In this document: piece after piece, positions 1 to 8,153 of the stretch | Layout: the number at the start of each line of letters is the position of its first letter | Position numbering within the stretch: the stretch's first letter is position 1 | Assembly (NCBI GenBank): GCA_000989195.1 | Contig: LBOA01000013.1 | Coordinates: forward strand, 1 to 38,757 | Length of the DNA stretch: 38,757 bases | Direction of reading: 5' to 3' | Origin: a candidate division TM6 bacterium GW2011_GWF2_30_66 | GTDB lineage: Bacteria > Babelota > Babeliae > Babelales > Vermiphilaceae | Notes under the pieces: model-generated | The model's input: the letters and a program-made list of their open reading frames with translations, nothing else | The model's database searches: none | Told to the model about the DNA's origin: nothing | Position numbers and translations under genes: made by a program

Positions 1-96
1 GAGCTGTGTGAAGCTTTATGAACCGCCGTATACCGATCGGTACGTACGGTGGTGTGGGAGGTCGGAAGTGAGTAATCTCACTTCCTCCTACCCGAT
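1..96 (+). mobile_element. 3' end of a group II intron (domains V and VI)
   Basis: Seen: positions 22-53 fold as a domain V. The lower stem is nine pairs (22-30 with 45-53, one of them G-T), followed by a two-base CG bulge at 43-44, four more pairs (31-34 with 39-42) and a four-base loop. The lower stem carries a CGC triad at 24-28, as reported for the bacterial IIC class. Positions 56-93 fold as domain VI: an inner nine-pair hairpin (64-72 with 77-85) and an outer stem with one unpaired A at position 90, the expected branch point. The intron should end at the AT at 95-96, six bases past that A. Any maturase gene would lie to the left, outside the window. The orientation is antisense to the neighbouring gene, and the boundary lies 2-3 bases from that gene's stop codon. 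Confidence 0.8.
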
Positions 97-98
97 TA

Positions 99-680
99 TC
101 AATTTATAAAGAGTTTACTAACGTCAATTTTATCGCTTACTAAGGTTGTTGTAGTGTCATACCTATTGTACTGATATTTATATTTGAACGTTGAGAGATA
201 AGGTTCATAATTATAAACATGGTTAGCGTAGGATTGCGAATCATGAATTACAAATATATCAGTATTTTGTCTGAGTCTCTTAATATCAATTATTCTTTGC
301 TGGGCTGGGGTATGATCTATTAGTACAACTGCCCAATTAATATTATTTCCTATGTTAGCCCACTCATTGGTTGATTTTACAAATTTAAATTGGTGCCATT
401 CGTTTTTTAAGTCTGTAAAAAGATTCATCCATTTTTCATCAGATTCTGTAGACAGTAAATATCTTTCTTTAGCAGAGCATATGGCGTGTAGAATTGGGGT
501 GCTAAAATCTCCACAGCCCATTTCTAGAATTGGTCCGTCTGTATAGGTAACTGCGGTTATAAGAGGTGTCATATGTGTTCCCCAATTTGCACTTCCTAAA
601 TCTCTACCTTCGGAAATACAAATAAAATTGTAAAATATGCAAAAAAATAATATGAAAATGAATGATTTGTTTGTATTCAT
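99..680 (-). CDS. exported methyltransferase-like protein
   Basis: A 193-residue protein with a signal peptide (hydrophobic residues 7-22). The mature part begins like a class I SAM-dependent methyltransferase fold: the glycine-rich loop ILEMGCGDFSTP is at about 51-62, and later strands carry VVLIDHTPAQ and IFVIHDSQ. The start is supported by AGAGGG seven bases upstream. The methyl acceptor is unknown. In this context a sugar or glycan methyltransferase is plausible but inferred. It is the last gene of a minus-strand group containing two glycosyltransferase-like genes. Its stop codon lies 2-3 bases from the group II intron boundary, so the original C-terminus may have been altered by the insertion. 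Confidence 0.7.
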   Translation of the reverse strand: MNTNKSFIFILFFCIFYNFICISEGRDLGSANWGTHMTPLITAVTYTDGPILEMGCGDFSTPILHAICSAKERYLLSTESDEKWMNLFTDLKNEWHQFKFVKSTNEWANIGNNINWAVVLIDHTPAQQRIIDIKRLRQNTDIFVIHDSQSYANHVYNYEPYLSTFKYKYQYNRYDTTTTLVSDKIDVSKLFIN

Positions 681-888
681 TGATCCCTCTTAAATTTGAT
701 GAAAATTAAGCTACTATTATCAAAATAAATTATAATAAATATAATTTAAAATTTTCAATGTAATTGATTTATTGTTTTTTAAGCTTTCTATCTTAAGCTT
801 TTTATAATAATATTATAATTTTATTTTATACAATAATACTGGATAAAATTTTTAATATGGTTAAATTTTATTTAAAGGTATTTATTTG

Positions 889-1866
889 CTAAGAAACAAA
901 ATTTCCCAATTTTTTTGAATGAATATGAAGCGTGTTAATTTTATATTTTTTATTTGCGAAAGTAGCATGAGGAATGTCTCTATTGTGATTGTCTTTTTCC
1001 CATGAAAAATTAAGTAGGCTTGGGTTAAAAAGGCAGCTTTCGTTAATAAAACCTGGTTTTGAATTTCCATTTCTAGGATCTATCCCGCCTAAAAATTGAC
1101 CTAAGGCCGCAGCATCAAAAATTGAGTTGAATTCATCAATGTGGTTTGAATAAATAAATGGCGTTTTTGTTGTTTTCCCAGATTGGCTTTTTAGGCCTAC
1201 TATATTTATATAATCGGGTGTTATTATTGGTAGGTTAGAGATAAAAGACGGAAATTCTTTTTTTAGAATTGCAAGAATTTCCATGTCGTTTTTTCCACTT
1301 ACGGCATTTTTTGTAAAACAGGCAGCTATTTTTTCTGATGATAGTTCATCTTTTATATAAACGAAGCAAGGGATGCAGCGATCATCGTTGTCAAAAACAG
1401 CAGCCATATTTGGATAGTTTTTTGTGAATATAGGCATTAGCTCTTCTAAATTTGCATAAAGCATTGTGTCATATTCAATGTGGAAAACATTGGTTAGTTT
1501 GCGATGTTTTATGAAATCATGTAGAACTAAAAAGCGCTTGCTTGCATTCAGCCAAAAACCTTCACGCGAGTTTTTATCTAGGGTTGTTTTCTGCTCAAAC
1601 TCTTTGTAATATGCTGAGATTGGGATCTTTGCAATATTAATTATATTTGCTTCTGGTATTTTTTCTATGCTTGCAAGTATAGAAGTATTATCTGTTAATA
1701 AATAAATGTTGCATTTTTTGTTAAATAATTTGGCCTGTTTAATTGCGTGTGTAATATAAGATGGAATACTTGCTCCAAGATGTATAAATATAATTGAATA
1801 GTCTTGCGTGTTGGAAAATAAGCAGCACGAATAAAGTAAAATTGTTAATGAAAATATTTTTTTCAT
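889..1866 (-). CDS. exported glycosyltransferase-like protein (GT-A type)
   Basis: A 325-residue protein. I chose the ATG at 1866 because AAGGGG lies just upstream and the product then begins with a classic signal peptide (MKK, then a hydrophobic stretch to about residue 17). An 11-codon longer start exists but would bury the signal peptide. The mature part resembles nucleotide-diphospho-sugar transferases: an N-terminal alpha/beta region with IYLLTDN, then FHIEYDTMLYANLEEL, where the acidic E-x-D is a likely metal/NDP-sugar site. The exact family and sugar are not recognised. It lies 11 bases after the upstream gene and is very likely co-transcribed with it. Confidence 0.65.
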   Translation of the reverse strand: MKKIFSLTILLYSCCLFSNTQDYSIIFIHLGASIPSYITHAIKQAKLFNKKCNIYLLTDNTSILASIEKIPEANIINIAKIPISAYYKEFEQKTTLDKNSREGFWLNASKRFLVLHDFIKHRKLTNVFHIEYDTMLYANLEELMPIFTKNYPNMAAVFDNDDRCIPCFVYIKDELSSEKIAACFTKNAVSGKNDMEILAILKKEFPSFISNLPIITPDYINIVGLKSQSGKTTKTPFIYSNHIDEFNSIFDAAALGQFLGGIDPRNGNSKPGFINESCLFNPSLLNFSWEKDNHNRDIPHATFANKKYKINTLHIHSKKLGNFVS

Positions 1867-1877
1867 GATATCCCCTT

Positions 1878-2759
1878 TTAGCCTCTGTAAGCATGACATG
1901 ATATATAGTCGTACCCTAGGTTTTTAAAGCGATCTTTTGCATTTTTGCTATATACAACGGTATCATCCCATTTAAGGGGTTTTATTTTAGCTTGATTTGT
2001 ACGAGCCATAATAAAATTGAAATATATTTCATATTCAGACATGCAAGATTTTTTGACATCTTCTATTTTTATGTAAGAACAAATAATTTCCCAGGTTTTT
2101 TTTCCACTTTTTTTACCGACTTTATCTTCGATTTTTTCAAAGAGATCCTCAAGTACTGGTCTTTGAAATAGCATGTAATTACATATTCCAGAATGTTCTT
2201 TATATACTCTTTTTATGGTATATGGGGCATCGAGAAGTTTTGCGCAATGTTCAAAGTATGGTTTGTGTTCTTGTTTGCCAACATTAAAGTATGGCTCGCC
2301 GTTTTTGTTCATGAATTCAACGTGATTTAAAAAAATTGTGTCAGAGTCGAGGATTAGAACATTTGGTGAAATATTTTTTATAACAAATGGGGCATATAAT
2401 TTGAGAAATTGTTGATATATCCAGCCAATACGCCCTGATTCTAATACTTGTTTGCATATAGTTTCATTTCCGTTTGCTATTGCCATAGCTAGATCTTTTT
2501 TTGTGAATGGAAAAATACTTTCTGGTGCCCATTCAGCAATTGTTGATAATTGTTTTTCAGATACAACAATTACTTTTCTGATATTTGAGCCGTTTTCTAT
2601 TATTCCTTTTATTGCAAGCTCAAGGGTGCGAGTATCTTTCTCATGACATGGAATAACGACATCTATAGGGTCTTGGGTAAAATTGTACATTGTTTTTATA
2701 TTTAGGCTAGTATTTGTAGTTAAAGAAAACAAGGTCAATATAAATATAAAATGCTTCAT
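1878..2759 (-). CDS. exported glycosyltransferase-like protein (DUF6492-like)
   Basis: A 293-residue protein starting at 2759 after GGAGAAAT, with a signal peptide (hydrophobic residues 4-17). The mature protein starts with a GT-A-like strand (DVVIPCHEKD) and contains VLILDSDTIFL, a DxD motif expected to bind the metal and nucleotide-sugar. From memory it resembles DUF6492 proteins, which are glycosyltransferase-like and poorly characterised; this needs a profile search. The first gene of a minus-strand group of two glycosyltransferases followed by a methyltransferase-like gene. Residue numbering assumes the short start; a start 14 codons upstream lacks a good ribosome-binding site. Confidence 0.65.
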   Translation of the reverse strand: MKHFIFILTLFSLTTNTSLNIKTMYNFTQDPIDVVIPCHEKDTRTLELAIKGIIENGSNIRKVIVVSEKQLSTIAEWAPESIFPFTKKDLAMAIANGNETICKQVLESGRIGWIYQQFLKLYAPFVIKNISPNVLILDSDTIFLNHVEFMNKNGEPYFNVGKQEHKPYFEHCAKLLDAPYTIKRVYKEHSGICNYMLFQRPVLEDLFEKIEDKVGKKSGKKTWEIICSYIKIEDVKKSCMSEYEIYFNFIMARTNQAKIKPLKWDDTVVYSKNAKDRFKNLGYDYISCHAYRG

Positions 2760-3010
2760 AATTTCTCCTACCTTTTGTGAGTAATTTTTAATAAATAGCA
2801 ATTTCCTAAACTATACTTTATTTGTATCAATATTGTCAAGTCCAACAGGTTTTTTATAAATTGTGAATATAGTTTACTAGCTGGCAAATAAAGACTTTAT
2901 TTTTTTGTTTTGTAGCGAAGTAAATTTATGTTGTAAGACATTATATTTTATATTATTATCGGATTTAGTTATGTATTATTAATGTTATATTTTTTAAAAA
3001 AGGAAAATCA

Positions 3011-4198
3011 ATGAAAAAATTTTGTTTGTTTTTGTTAATTTCTAGTAAAATTTTTGCCAATATGGCTCCTGAGGGGTTTGAGAGGTTTCCAAATAATTAT
3101 TTTGTTGAAACAGGAACTTATTTAGGGCAAGGAATAAGATTTGCTTTAAGGGCAGGATTTCCTAAAATATATTCTGTAGAGATTGATCACAGGTATGCGG
3201 TTAATGCGAGAAGTGTTTTTTCTAATAAAAATAATGTACAAATTTTTGAAGGTGATTCTGGAAAAATGTTGTGGAATGTTATTAAGGATATTAATGAATC
3301 TATTACATTCTGGTTAGATGGTCATAGTTCAATTCCAGATAATACTGGAAAGAAAAAGAATACCCCATTGTTACAAGAGTTAGAGCAAATAAAAATGCAT
3401 AATATTAAGAATCATACTATTTTAATTGATGATATGCATTGTTGTGGCAAGATAGTTTTTGATTATATTACTAAGGAACAAATTGTTAATAAAATTTTAG
3501 AGATAAACCCTAATTATGTAATAACTTTTATTCCAGGTGGCGATGCAGGCGAGTATACACAAAATATAATGGTTGCTATGGTTCCAGATAAGGCTGAGCA
3601 CGAAAAAGTATTTAGTTGGATTTATGATAAAGCAGTTTGGGGTAAAAATGATCGAGGACAAGGTTTTTCTGGCGGTGGCTCATTATTGGAAAATACAAAA
3701 GAATATATAGCTTATATAGAAAAATTTATGAAAGATCATAATATAAAAAGTGTTATTGATGCAGGATGTGGTGATTGGGAGTTTTCTAAGTATATGGATT
3801 GGAGTGGTGTTAATTATATAGGCTATGATGTGGTTGGAAGTGTTATAGAAGAGAATAAAAAAACTTTTAGTCTTAATAATGTAAAATTTGTACACGAAAA
3901 CTTTTTATTGTCAGATTTGCCAAGCGCTGATCTTTTTATTTGTAAACATGTTTTTCAGCATTTGAGAAATAGCGATATTATTAAATTTTCCCCACAACTT
4001 AAAAAATTTAAGTATTGTTTAATAACAAATGAAGTTGATCCTGGAACACTTTCAAGTTTAAATATTGATATTGCAATTGGGGGTGGTCATAAGATTGATC
4101 TTGGTAATCCACCATTTAATATAAAAGGTGAGAAAGTTTTAAATTATAAGGTTTACAACTCGATTCACCAGGTTTATTTGATTGACAATACAAAATAG
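3011..4198 (+). CDS. exported tandem methyltransferase-like protein
   Basis: A 395-residue protein with a short signal peptide (residues 1-16, ending IFA-N) and AAGGAAAATCA before the ATG. Two methyltransferase-type domains are visible. The first, about residues 20-200, has FVETGTYLGQG and KIYSVEIDHRYA, resembling FkbM-like or related SAM-binding folds. It also has ITFWLDGH and TILIDDMH. The second, about 225-395, opens with the SAM-binding loop VIDAGCGDWEFSKYM and continues with NYIGYDVVG and ICKHVFQHLR. Substrates are unknown; glycan methylation is suggested by the neighbours. Divergent from the gene group to its left, convergent with the one to its right, and terminated by a strong hairpin. 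Confidence 0.7.
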   Translation: MKKFCLFLLISSKIFANMAPEGFERFPNNYFVETGTYLGQGIRFALRAGFPKIYSVEIDHRYAVNARSVFSNKNNVQIFEGDSGKMLWNVIKDINESITFWLDGHSSIPDNTGKKKNTPLLQELEQIKMHNIKNHTILIDDMHCCGKIVFDYITKEQIVNKILEINPNYVITFIPGGDAGEYTQNIMVAMVPDKAEHEKVFSWIYDKAVWGKNDRGQGFSGGGSLLENTKEYIAYIEKFMKDHNIKSVIDAGCGDWEFSKYMDWSGVNYIGYDVVGSVIEENKKTFSLNNVKFVHENFLLSDLPSADLFICKHVFQHLRNSDIIKFSPQLKKFKYCLITNEVDPGTLSSLNIDIAIGGGHKIDLGNPPFNIKGEKVLNYKVYNSIHQVYLIDNTK

Positions 4199-4204
4199 TT
4201 TTTT

Positions 4205-4285
4205 TATAAAAAAGAATAAATAAATTTGAAGGGAGTACGTTTTGTTAAAACGTACTCCCTTCAAATTTATTTATTCTTTTTTATA
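4205..4285. terminator. perfect 39-bp hairpin between convergent genes
   Basis: Positions 4205-4243 pair without a mismatch with 4247-4285, leaving a three-base loop. The core GAAGGGAGTACGTTTT is followed on each side by AT-rich arms that give U-tracts in both directions. It lies 6 bases after the plus-strand methyltransferase-like gene and 18 bases before the end of the minus-strand glycosyltransferase gene, so it most likely ends transcription of both. The perfection and length are unusual for a simple terminator. Confidence 0.85.
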
Positions 4286-4303
4286 TTTATTATTATATGA
4301 AAA

Positions 4304-5332
4304 TTAATTTAGAGAATCTATTTTACGATATTTTTGTTTTGCTCTAATTTCGTGGTCAGAGTTTACAACTAATTTTGAATTTTTTACGCAGTCGCTAATA
4401 GGGTTTGTACAGTTATAAACATAAAGGACCTGATCTATGAATTTTGAGTGTTTTCCGGCCATTTCTAGCATTGGGAAAATCATTGCCAAATCCCATGCTA
4501 CTGAATAAAAAGTTCCATTTTTCATTAAGTCTTCCTTTTTAATTTTTTTAAATAGCCCAGCATAAAAAGTTCTTAAATGCGATGATACCCATTTATATGA
4601 TCTGAAAGTATTTTTTTCTATAACAGAATATGGAATTTCTTCGCAATGTCCGATTTCTCTATTTGGATATTTTATATATTGACCATATGTTATCCATATA
4701 TTTTCATCTTTGTAGACCTGATTTATAAAAAAAAGTACATTGTTATTTGGGAACCAGTCGTCTCCATCTAGTGTGACGATTATTTCATTATCTTTGCACG
4801 AGTTTATAACATTATATAAGTTACACATTGCACCATGATTTTCTGAATTTTTTATTAGAGTAATTTTATTTCCAAGATTATGGTCTGTTATATATTTTTC
4901 AACAGCATCACCTGTGCCATCTTTTGAGCAGTCATCAATATATATTGCTCTCCAGTTTGTGTAAGTTTCACTTTGAGCTGCAACCATGTCCAAGTTTTTT
5001 TCGTACCATTTTATATTGTTATAAGATGGTATAATAACAACGATAGATTTTTCGGTTATTTCTTTGCTGTAAGTTTTTATAAAAGAAAGGCTTGCTAATG
5101 TTTTTGCTATGCAGTTTAGGTCGTAATCATCTGTATTGACTTTTATTTGTGGAGATATGGTATTTTTTAATTTTTTCGCAGAAGCCAAATTTTTATTTTG
5201 GTAGTTTGTGTTTGTATTTTCTTTTGTTTTATATTCTAAATTACTTTGATATTTATTTCTTTCTGCTTCAAGATTGCTGTTAACTATTGTTAGTGATAAT
5301 AAAAAAATTAAAAATTTTGATATGTGTTTCAT
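4304..5332 (-). CDS. exported family 2 glycosyltransferase
   Basis: A 342-residue protein with its start set at 5332 (AGGAAAAAA before ATG) so that the signal peptide MKHISKFLIFLLSL leads. Between the signal and the catalytic domain is a spacer of about 75 residues, rich in Asn, Lys and Thr. The GT2 domain follows: IVVIIPSYNN, AIYIDDCSKDGTGD and LDGDDW (metal/UDP-sugar site, about residues 188-193). A close paralogue of the gene just upstream; both share the HLRTFYAGLFKK segment. Family knowledge: inverting glycosyltransferases acting on sugar chains. The donor and acceptor cannot be read from sequence, and an N-terminal signal peptide is unusual for this family. Confidence 0.85.
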   Translation of the reverse strand: MKHISKFLIFLLSLTIVNSNLEAERNKYQSNLEYKTKENTNTNYQNKNLASAKKLKNTISPQIKVNTDDYDLNCIAKTLASLSFIKTYSKEITEKSIVVIIPSYNNIKWYEKNLDMVAAQSETYTNWRAIYIDDCSKDGTGDAVEKYITDHNLGNKITLIKNSENHGAMCNLYNVINSCKDNEIIVTLDGDDWFPNNNVLFFINQVYKDENIWITYGQYIKYPNREIGHCEEIPYSVIEKNTFRSYKWVSSHLRTFYAGLFKKIKKEDLMKNGTFYSVAWDLAMIFPMLEMAGKHSKFIDQVLYVYNCTNPISDCVKNSKLVVNSDHEIRAKQKYRKIDSLN

Positions 5333-5366
5333 TTTTTTCCTAGTTATATAAATATTGTTAAAAAAA

Positions 5367-6194
5367 TTAATCAATTAATGGGCTTATAATTGGATCATAT
5401 TTTTCTCTTGTCCGGATATAAACGTCTAGGTCATATTGCAATTGTCTATTTATTTTATGATCATTTATAGGGCTTAGATCGTTGTAAACATAAAGAATTT
5501 TTGGGACAAATCTAAAGTGTCCATCTCTTGACATCTCTATCATTGGCAACATTGCTGCAACATCGCACGTCATTGTTAAAAAAGCTCCGTTAAACATAAA
5601 GTCTTCTTTTCTTACTTTTTTAAATAGGCCTGCATAAAAAGTTCTGAGATGTGATGGGTGCATTGCATACTCTCTAAATGTATTATTTTTTACTATATTC
5701 AAATCAATTGGCGAGCAGAATCCACGTCTTCTATCTGACATATATCTAAATTGGCCATAAGTTAACCATACATTTGGATCTTGATAAACGTGATTTATGA
5801 ATGATAATACTTTATTGTCTTCAAATAGGTCGTCGCCATCCAAGATTACTATTATGTCATCATTTTTGCATGAAGTTATAGCATTATATTGGTTGGCCAT
5901 TGCGCCCATGTTTTTTTGATTTTTTATTAAAATTACTTCATTTTCTAGATTATTATTTTTTATATATTCTTGTACAAGATCTCCTGTGCCGTCAGGCGAG
6001 CAGTCATCAATATAAAGCATTGTTTTGTTTTTATAGTCTTGATCTGTGAAAGATTTTATATTTTCTTGGTACCATTTTTCATTATTGTAGCTACAATTTA
6101 ATACAACAATATGCTTTTGTTCTATTTCTTTTGCAATTAATTTTTGACTTAAAATTATTGTCAGTAGTATTGCTGATAATATTTTTATTCGCAT
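5367..6194 (-). CDS. exported family 2 glycosyltransferase (paralogue)
   Basis: A 275-residue protein with a signal peptide (MRIKILSAILLTIILSQKLIA) and GGAG upstream of the start. The GT2 motifs are intact: VVLNCSYNNEKWYQENI, LYIDDCSPDGTGD and LDGDDLF (about 118-124). It lacks the long Asn-rich spacer of its downstream paralogue but otherwise aligns along the whole catalytic domain, so the pair arose by duplication. It ends 34 bases before its neighbour's start and is probably co-transcribed. It is predicted to be exported, where nucleotide sugars would not normally be available in the bacterial periplasm. Confidence 0.85.
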   Translation of the reverse strand: MRIKILSAILLTIILSQKLIAKEIEQKHIVVLNCSYNNEKWYQENIKSFTDQDYKNKTMLYIDDCSPDGTGDLVQEYIKNNNLENEVILIKNQKNMGAMANQYNAITSCKNDDIIVILDGDDLFEDNKVLSFINHVYQDPNVWLTYGQFRYMSDRRRGFCSPIDLNIVKNNTFREYAMHPSHLRTFYAGLFKKVRKEDFMFNGAFLTMTCDVAAMLPMIEMSRDGHFRFVPKILYVYNDLSPINDHKINRQLQYDLDVYIRTREKYDPIISPLID

Positions 6195-6226
6195 TTTTTC
6201 TCCTGTTTTTTATGTTTTATATTATT

Positions 6227-7180
6227 TTATCTCATTATAAAACTTGGAATATAATCTATATGTGCAGATTTATTATTTATTTTATATAGTTGTAAAATAT
6301 CGATTTTTAGTCCTTGATTAAATTTATTTAAAAGTTCTTTTGGTGATATTGCATTCATATTTCTATTGTTATAAACATCTTGGACAAGGTTCATTGGCAA
6401 GTTTACTATTTTTGATTCTTGGTAGCATAGGGCAAATTTGGATTTTATTTGTGGCACTTTTGGGCTCACTGACCAATGGCCTTCTAGTGGGTTTGGAGCT
6501 TTGTACACCATTGACCTAAATTCTTGCTCGATATCACTTTTTCTATAAAGTGTCATATCAACAGTGTTTGGATATCCCCAGTCGCCAGGTCCACCATCTT
6601 GTATTTTCCATGCATAAACATCGTCTGCAATTTTTATTATTTTTGGTGCTGGATCTGGTCTATTGAGCATATAGCAATAATTAATATTTAGTCCGAGTCT
6701 AAAGTAAAAGCCATAAGCGCCAGTTTGTTCAAGTAGATCTATGCTACGTGTTACATCTATAAAATCTTTAACTATTATGTCGTCGACAGCAAAGATTATA
6801 TATTTTGAAGGCGAGTCAAAAGTTGCTTTTAGTGTCAGCGGCTTGAAGTCTAGATAAGGATTTTGGCCTTGTTTGTGAAAAATAACATATGGGAACATTT
6901 TTTGTATTTCTTGGTAGCCAAGTTCATAATTTTGAGCAATTTCACCTTTATCATTTGAGGTTCTATAAATTACATGTACTTCGTCAAGGCCTGTTATATA
7001 TAAATTTGTTGATTCTAAAAGTGCATATAATTGAATTGGTCTGTTATATGAAAATATAACTAAGTCAGCTTTTTGTGCTTGTGTGAGTGAGGCAAAAGTA
7101 AAAAGCCAGGTTATCGCTGTTGATAATACTATTAGTTTTATAAATTTACTCGTGCAAAAATTATTTTTTATTGCTCGCAT
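6227..7180 (-). CDS. exported glycosyltransferase-like protein
   Basis: A 317-residue protein with an extended signal peptide (positively charged N-terminus, hydrophobic residues about 15-31, predicted cleavage TQA-QK). The mature part starts ADLVIFSYNRPIQLYALLES, like the first strand and helix of GT-A glycosyltransferases. It contains YIIFAVDDIIVKDF, with the aspartate pair at about 133-134 as the likely metal site, and later DMTLYRKSDI. The start is supported by AGAGAAG. The precise family is not recognised. A shortened and altered paralogue lies directly upstream, sharing the TQAQKADL and LYRKSD-type segments. Confidence 0.65.
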   Translation of the reverse strand: MRAIKNNFCTSKFIKLIVLSTAITWLFTFASLTQAQKADLVIFSYNRPIQLYALLESTNLYITGLDEVHVIYRTSNDKGEIAQNYELGYQEIQKMFPYVIFHKQGQNPYLDFKPLTLKATFDSPSKYIIFAVDDIIVKDFIDVTRSIDLLEQTGAYGFYFRLGLNINYCYMLNRPDPAPKIIKIADDVYAWKIQDGGPGDWGYPNTVDMTLYRKSDIEQEFRSMVYKAPNPLEGHWSVSPKVPQIKSKFALCYQESKIVNLPMNLVQDVYNNRNMNAISPKELLNKFNQGLKIDILQLYKINNKSAHIDYIPSFIMR

Positions 7181-7249
7181 TACTTCTCTTTCTTTTTTAT
7201 AGCTCTATATAGATATGTTAGCTATACTCGCGAAACCGGTATGGTATAA

Positions 7250-8080
7250 TTAATTGCTCAATATCTTTAGTAACTCTTGCAAGCAAGTATAATCTAATGG
7301 CGTGATTGTATCAAGAAGATCGCTTTTTTTGTATAGTGCCATATTAGGGGTATTTTTTGTAAAATTATTTTTAAATTGCCACATAAATACATTTTCCTGT
7401 TCAATTGGACTTTCTTCTGTAGCTTCATTATCTAGAATTTCCAAATTTTCTGTGTTTTGCGTTAGATTAGTTTCGCCAGATAATTTTTGATTTTCAGAAT
7501 CTTTTAAATTATTAAAGCAGCTTTGATTTTCTTGTTTTAATATATCTTTTTGATCGCATGGGTTTAAATAAAATAATGGAGAATTTTTTTGATCAATAAA
7601 TTTTATTAATTTATTAAAATCAACATAATCTGTAAAAATTATATTACTTGTAGAAATTAGCACATGTTTATTATGATTTAATTGTACGATCGATTCTAAC
7701 ATGCTCTTAAAGTTTGATGGTCCGACTTTTATAAATTCAACTTCATTGTGATCATCTTTTATACTATTATATAAATCTCTGTATTGACCATAACAAGGGT
7801 CTTTTAGTACATATATTTTTTCTATGTTAGGAGTGTATTTTAATATAGATTCTATCATTTGGCGTAAATATTGTGGGTTATTTTCTGAGATTATTATTAG
7901 ATCAGCTTTTTGTGCTTGAGTTATATTTTGAGTGTTTTTTATTTGTGATATATTTACTTCTTGTTTTACTAGAATTTCTTTAGGCCGACTTTGTTTTTGT
8001 ATGTCTATTTCTGTAGCATTAAGTGTGCCGATAATGCACGACCCATAGATAAATATTTGTATATTTTTTTTGTTGAACAT
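7250..8080 (-). CDS. exported degenerate glycosyltransferase paralogue
   Basis: A 276-residue protein with a signal peptide ending about NA-TE and GGAG before the start. It is clearly related to the downstream 317-residue gene: TQAQKADLIIIS matches TQAQKADLVIFS, and MALYKKSDL matches MTLYRKSDI. However, the AVDDII segment is replaced by STSNII at about residues 143-148, so both putative metal-binding aspartates are gone. The C-terminal third is shorter and contains an acidic low-complexity stretch. It is probably not an active transferase; it might be a partner, a binding protein or a decaying copy. It has no stop codon or frameshift, so it still looks expressed. Confidence 0.6.
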   Translation of the reverse strand: MFNKKNIQIFIYGSCIIGTLNATEIDIQKQSRPKEILVKQEVNISQIKNTQNITQAQKADLIIISENNPQYLRQMIESILKYTPNIEKIYVLKDPCYGQYRDLYNSIKDDHNEVEFIKVGPSNFKSMLESIVQLNHNKHVLISTSNIIFTDYVDFNKLIKFIDQKNSPLFYLNPCDQKDILKQENQSCFNNLKDSENQKLSGETNLTQNTENLEILDNEATEESPIEQENVFMWQFKNNFTKNTPNMALYKKSDLLDTITPLDYTCLQELLKILSN

Positions 8081-8153
8081 TATTTAAAACTCCTTTATTT
8101 TGTTTGTTTATATTATTATTTTATTTATTTTTTTATATGCATAGCTTTTATAA

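Noticed and set aside
2760-3010. tRNA or small RNA in the divergent spacer
   Set aside because: No cloverleaf or TTCGA-type loop could be found; the stretch is AT-rich and presumably holds promoters only.
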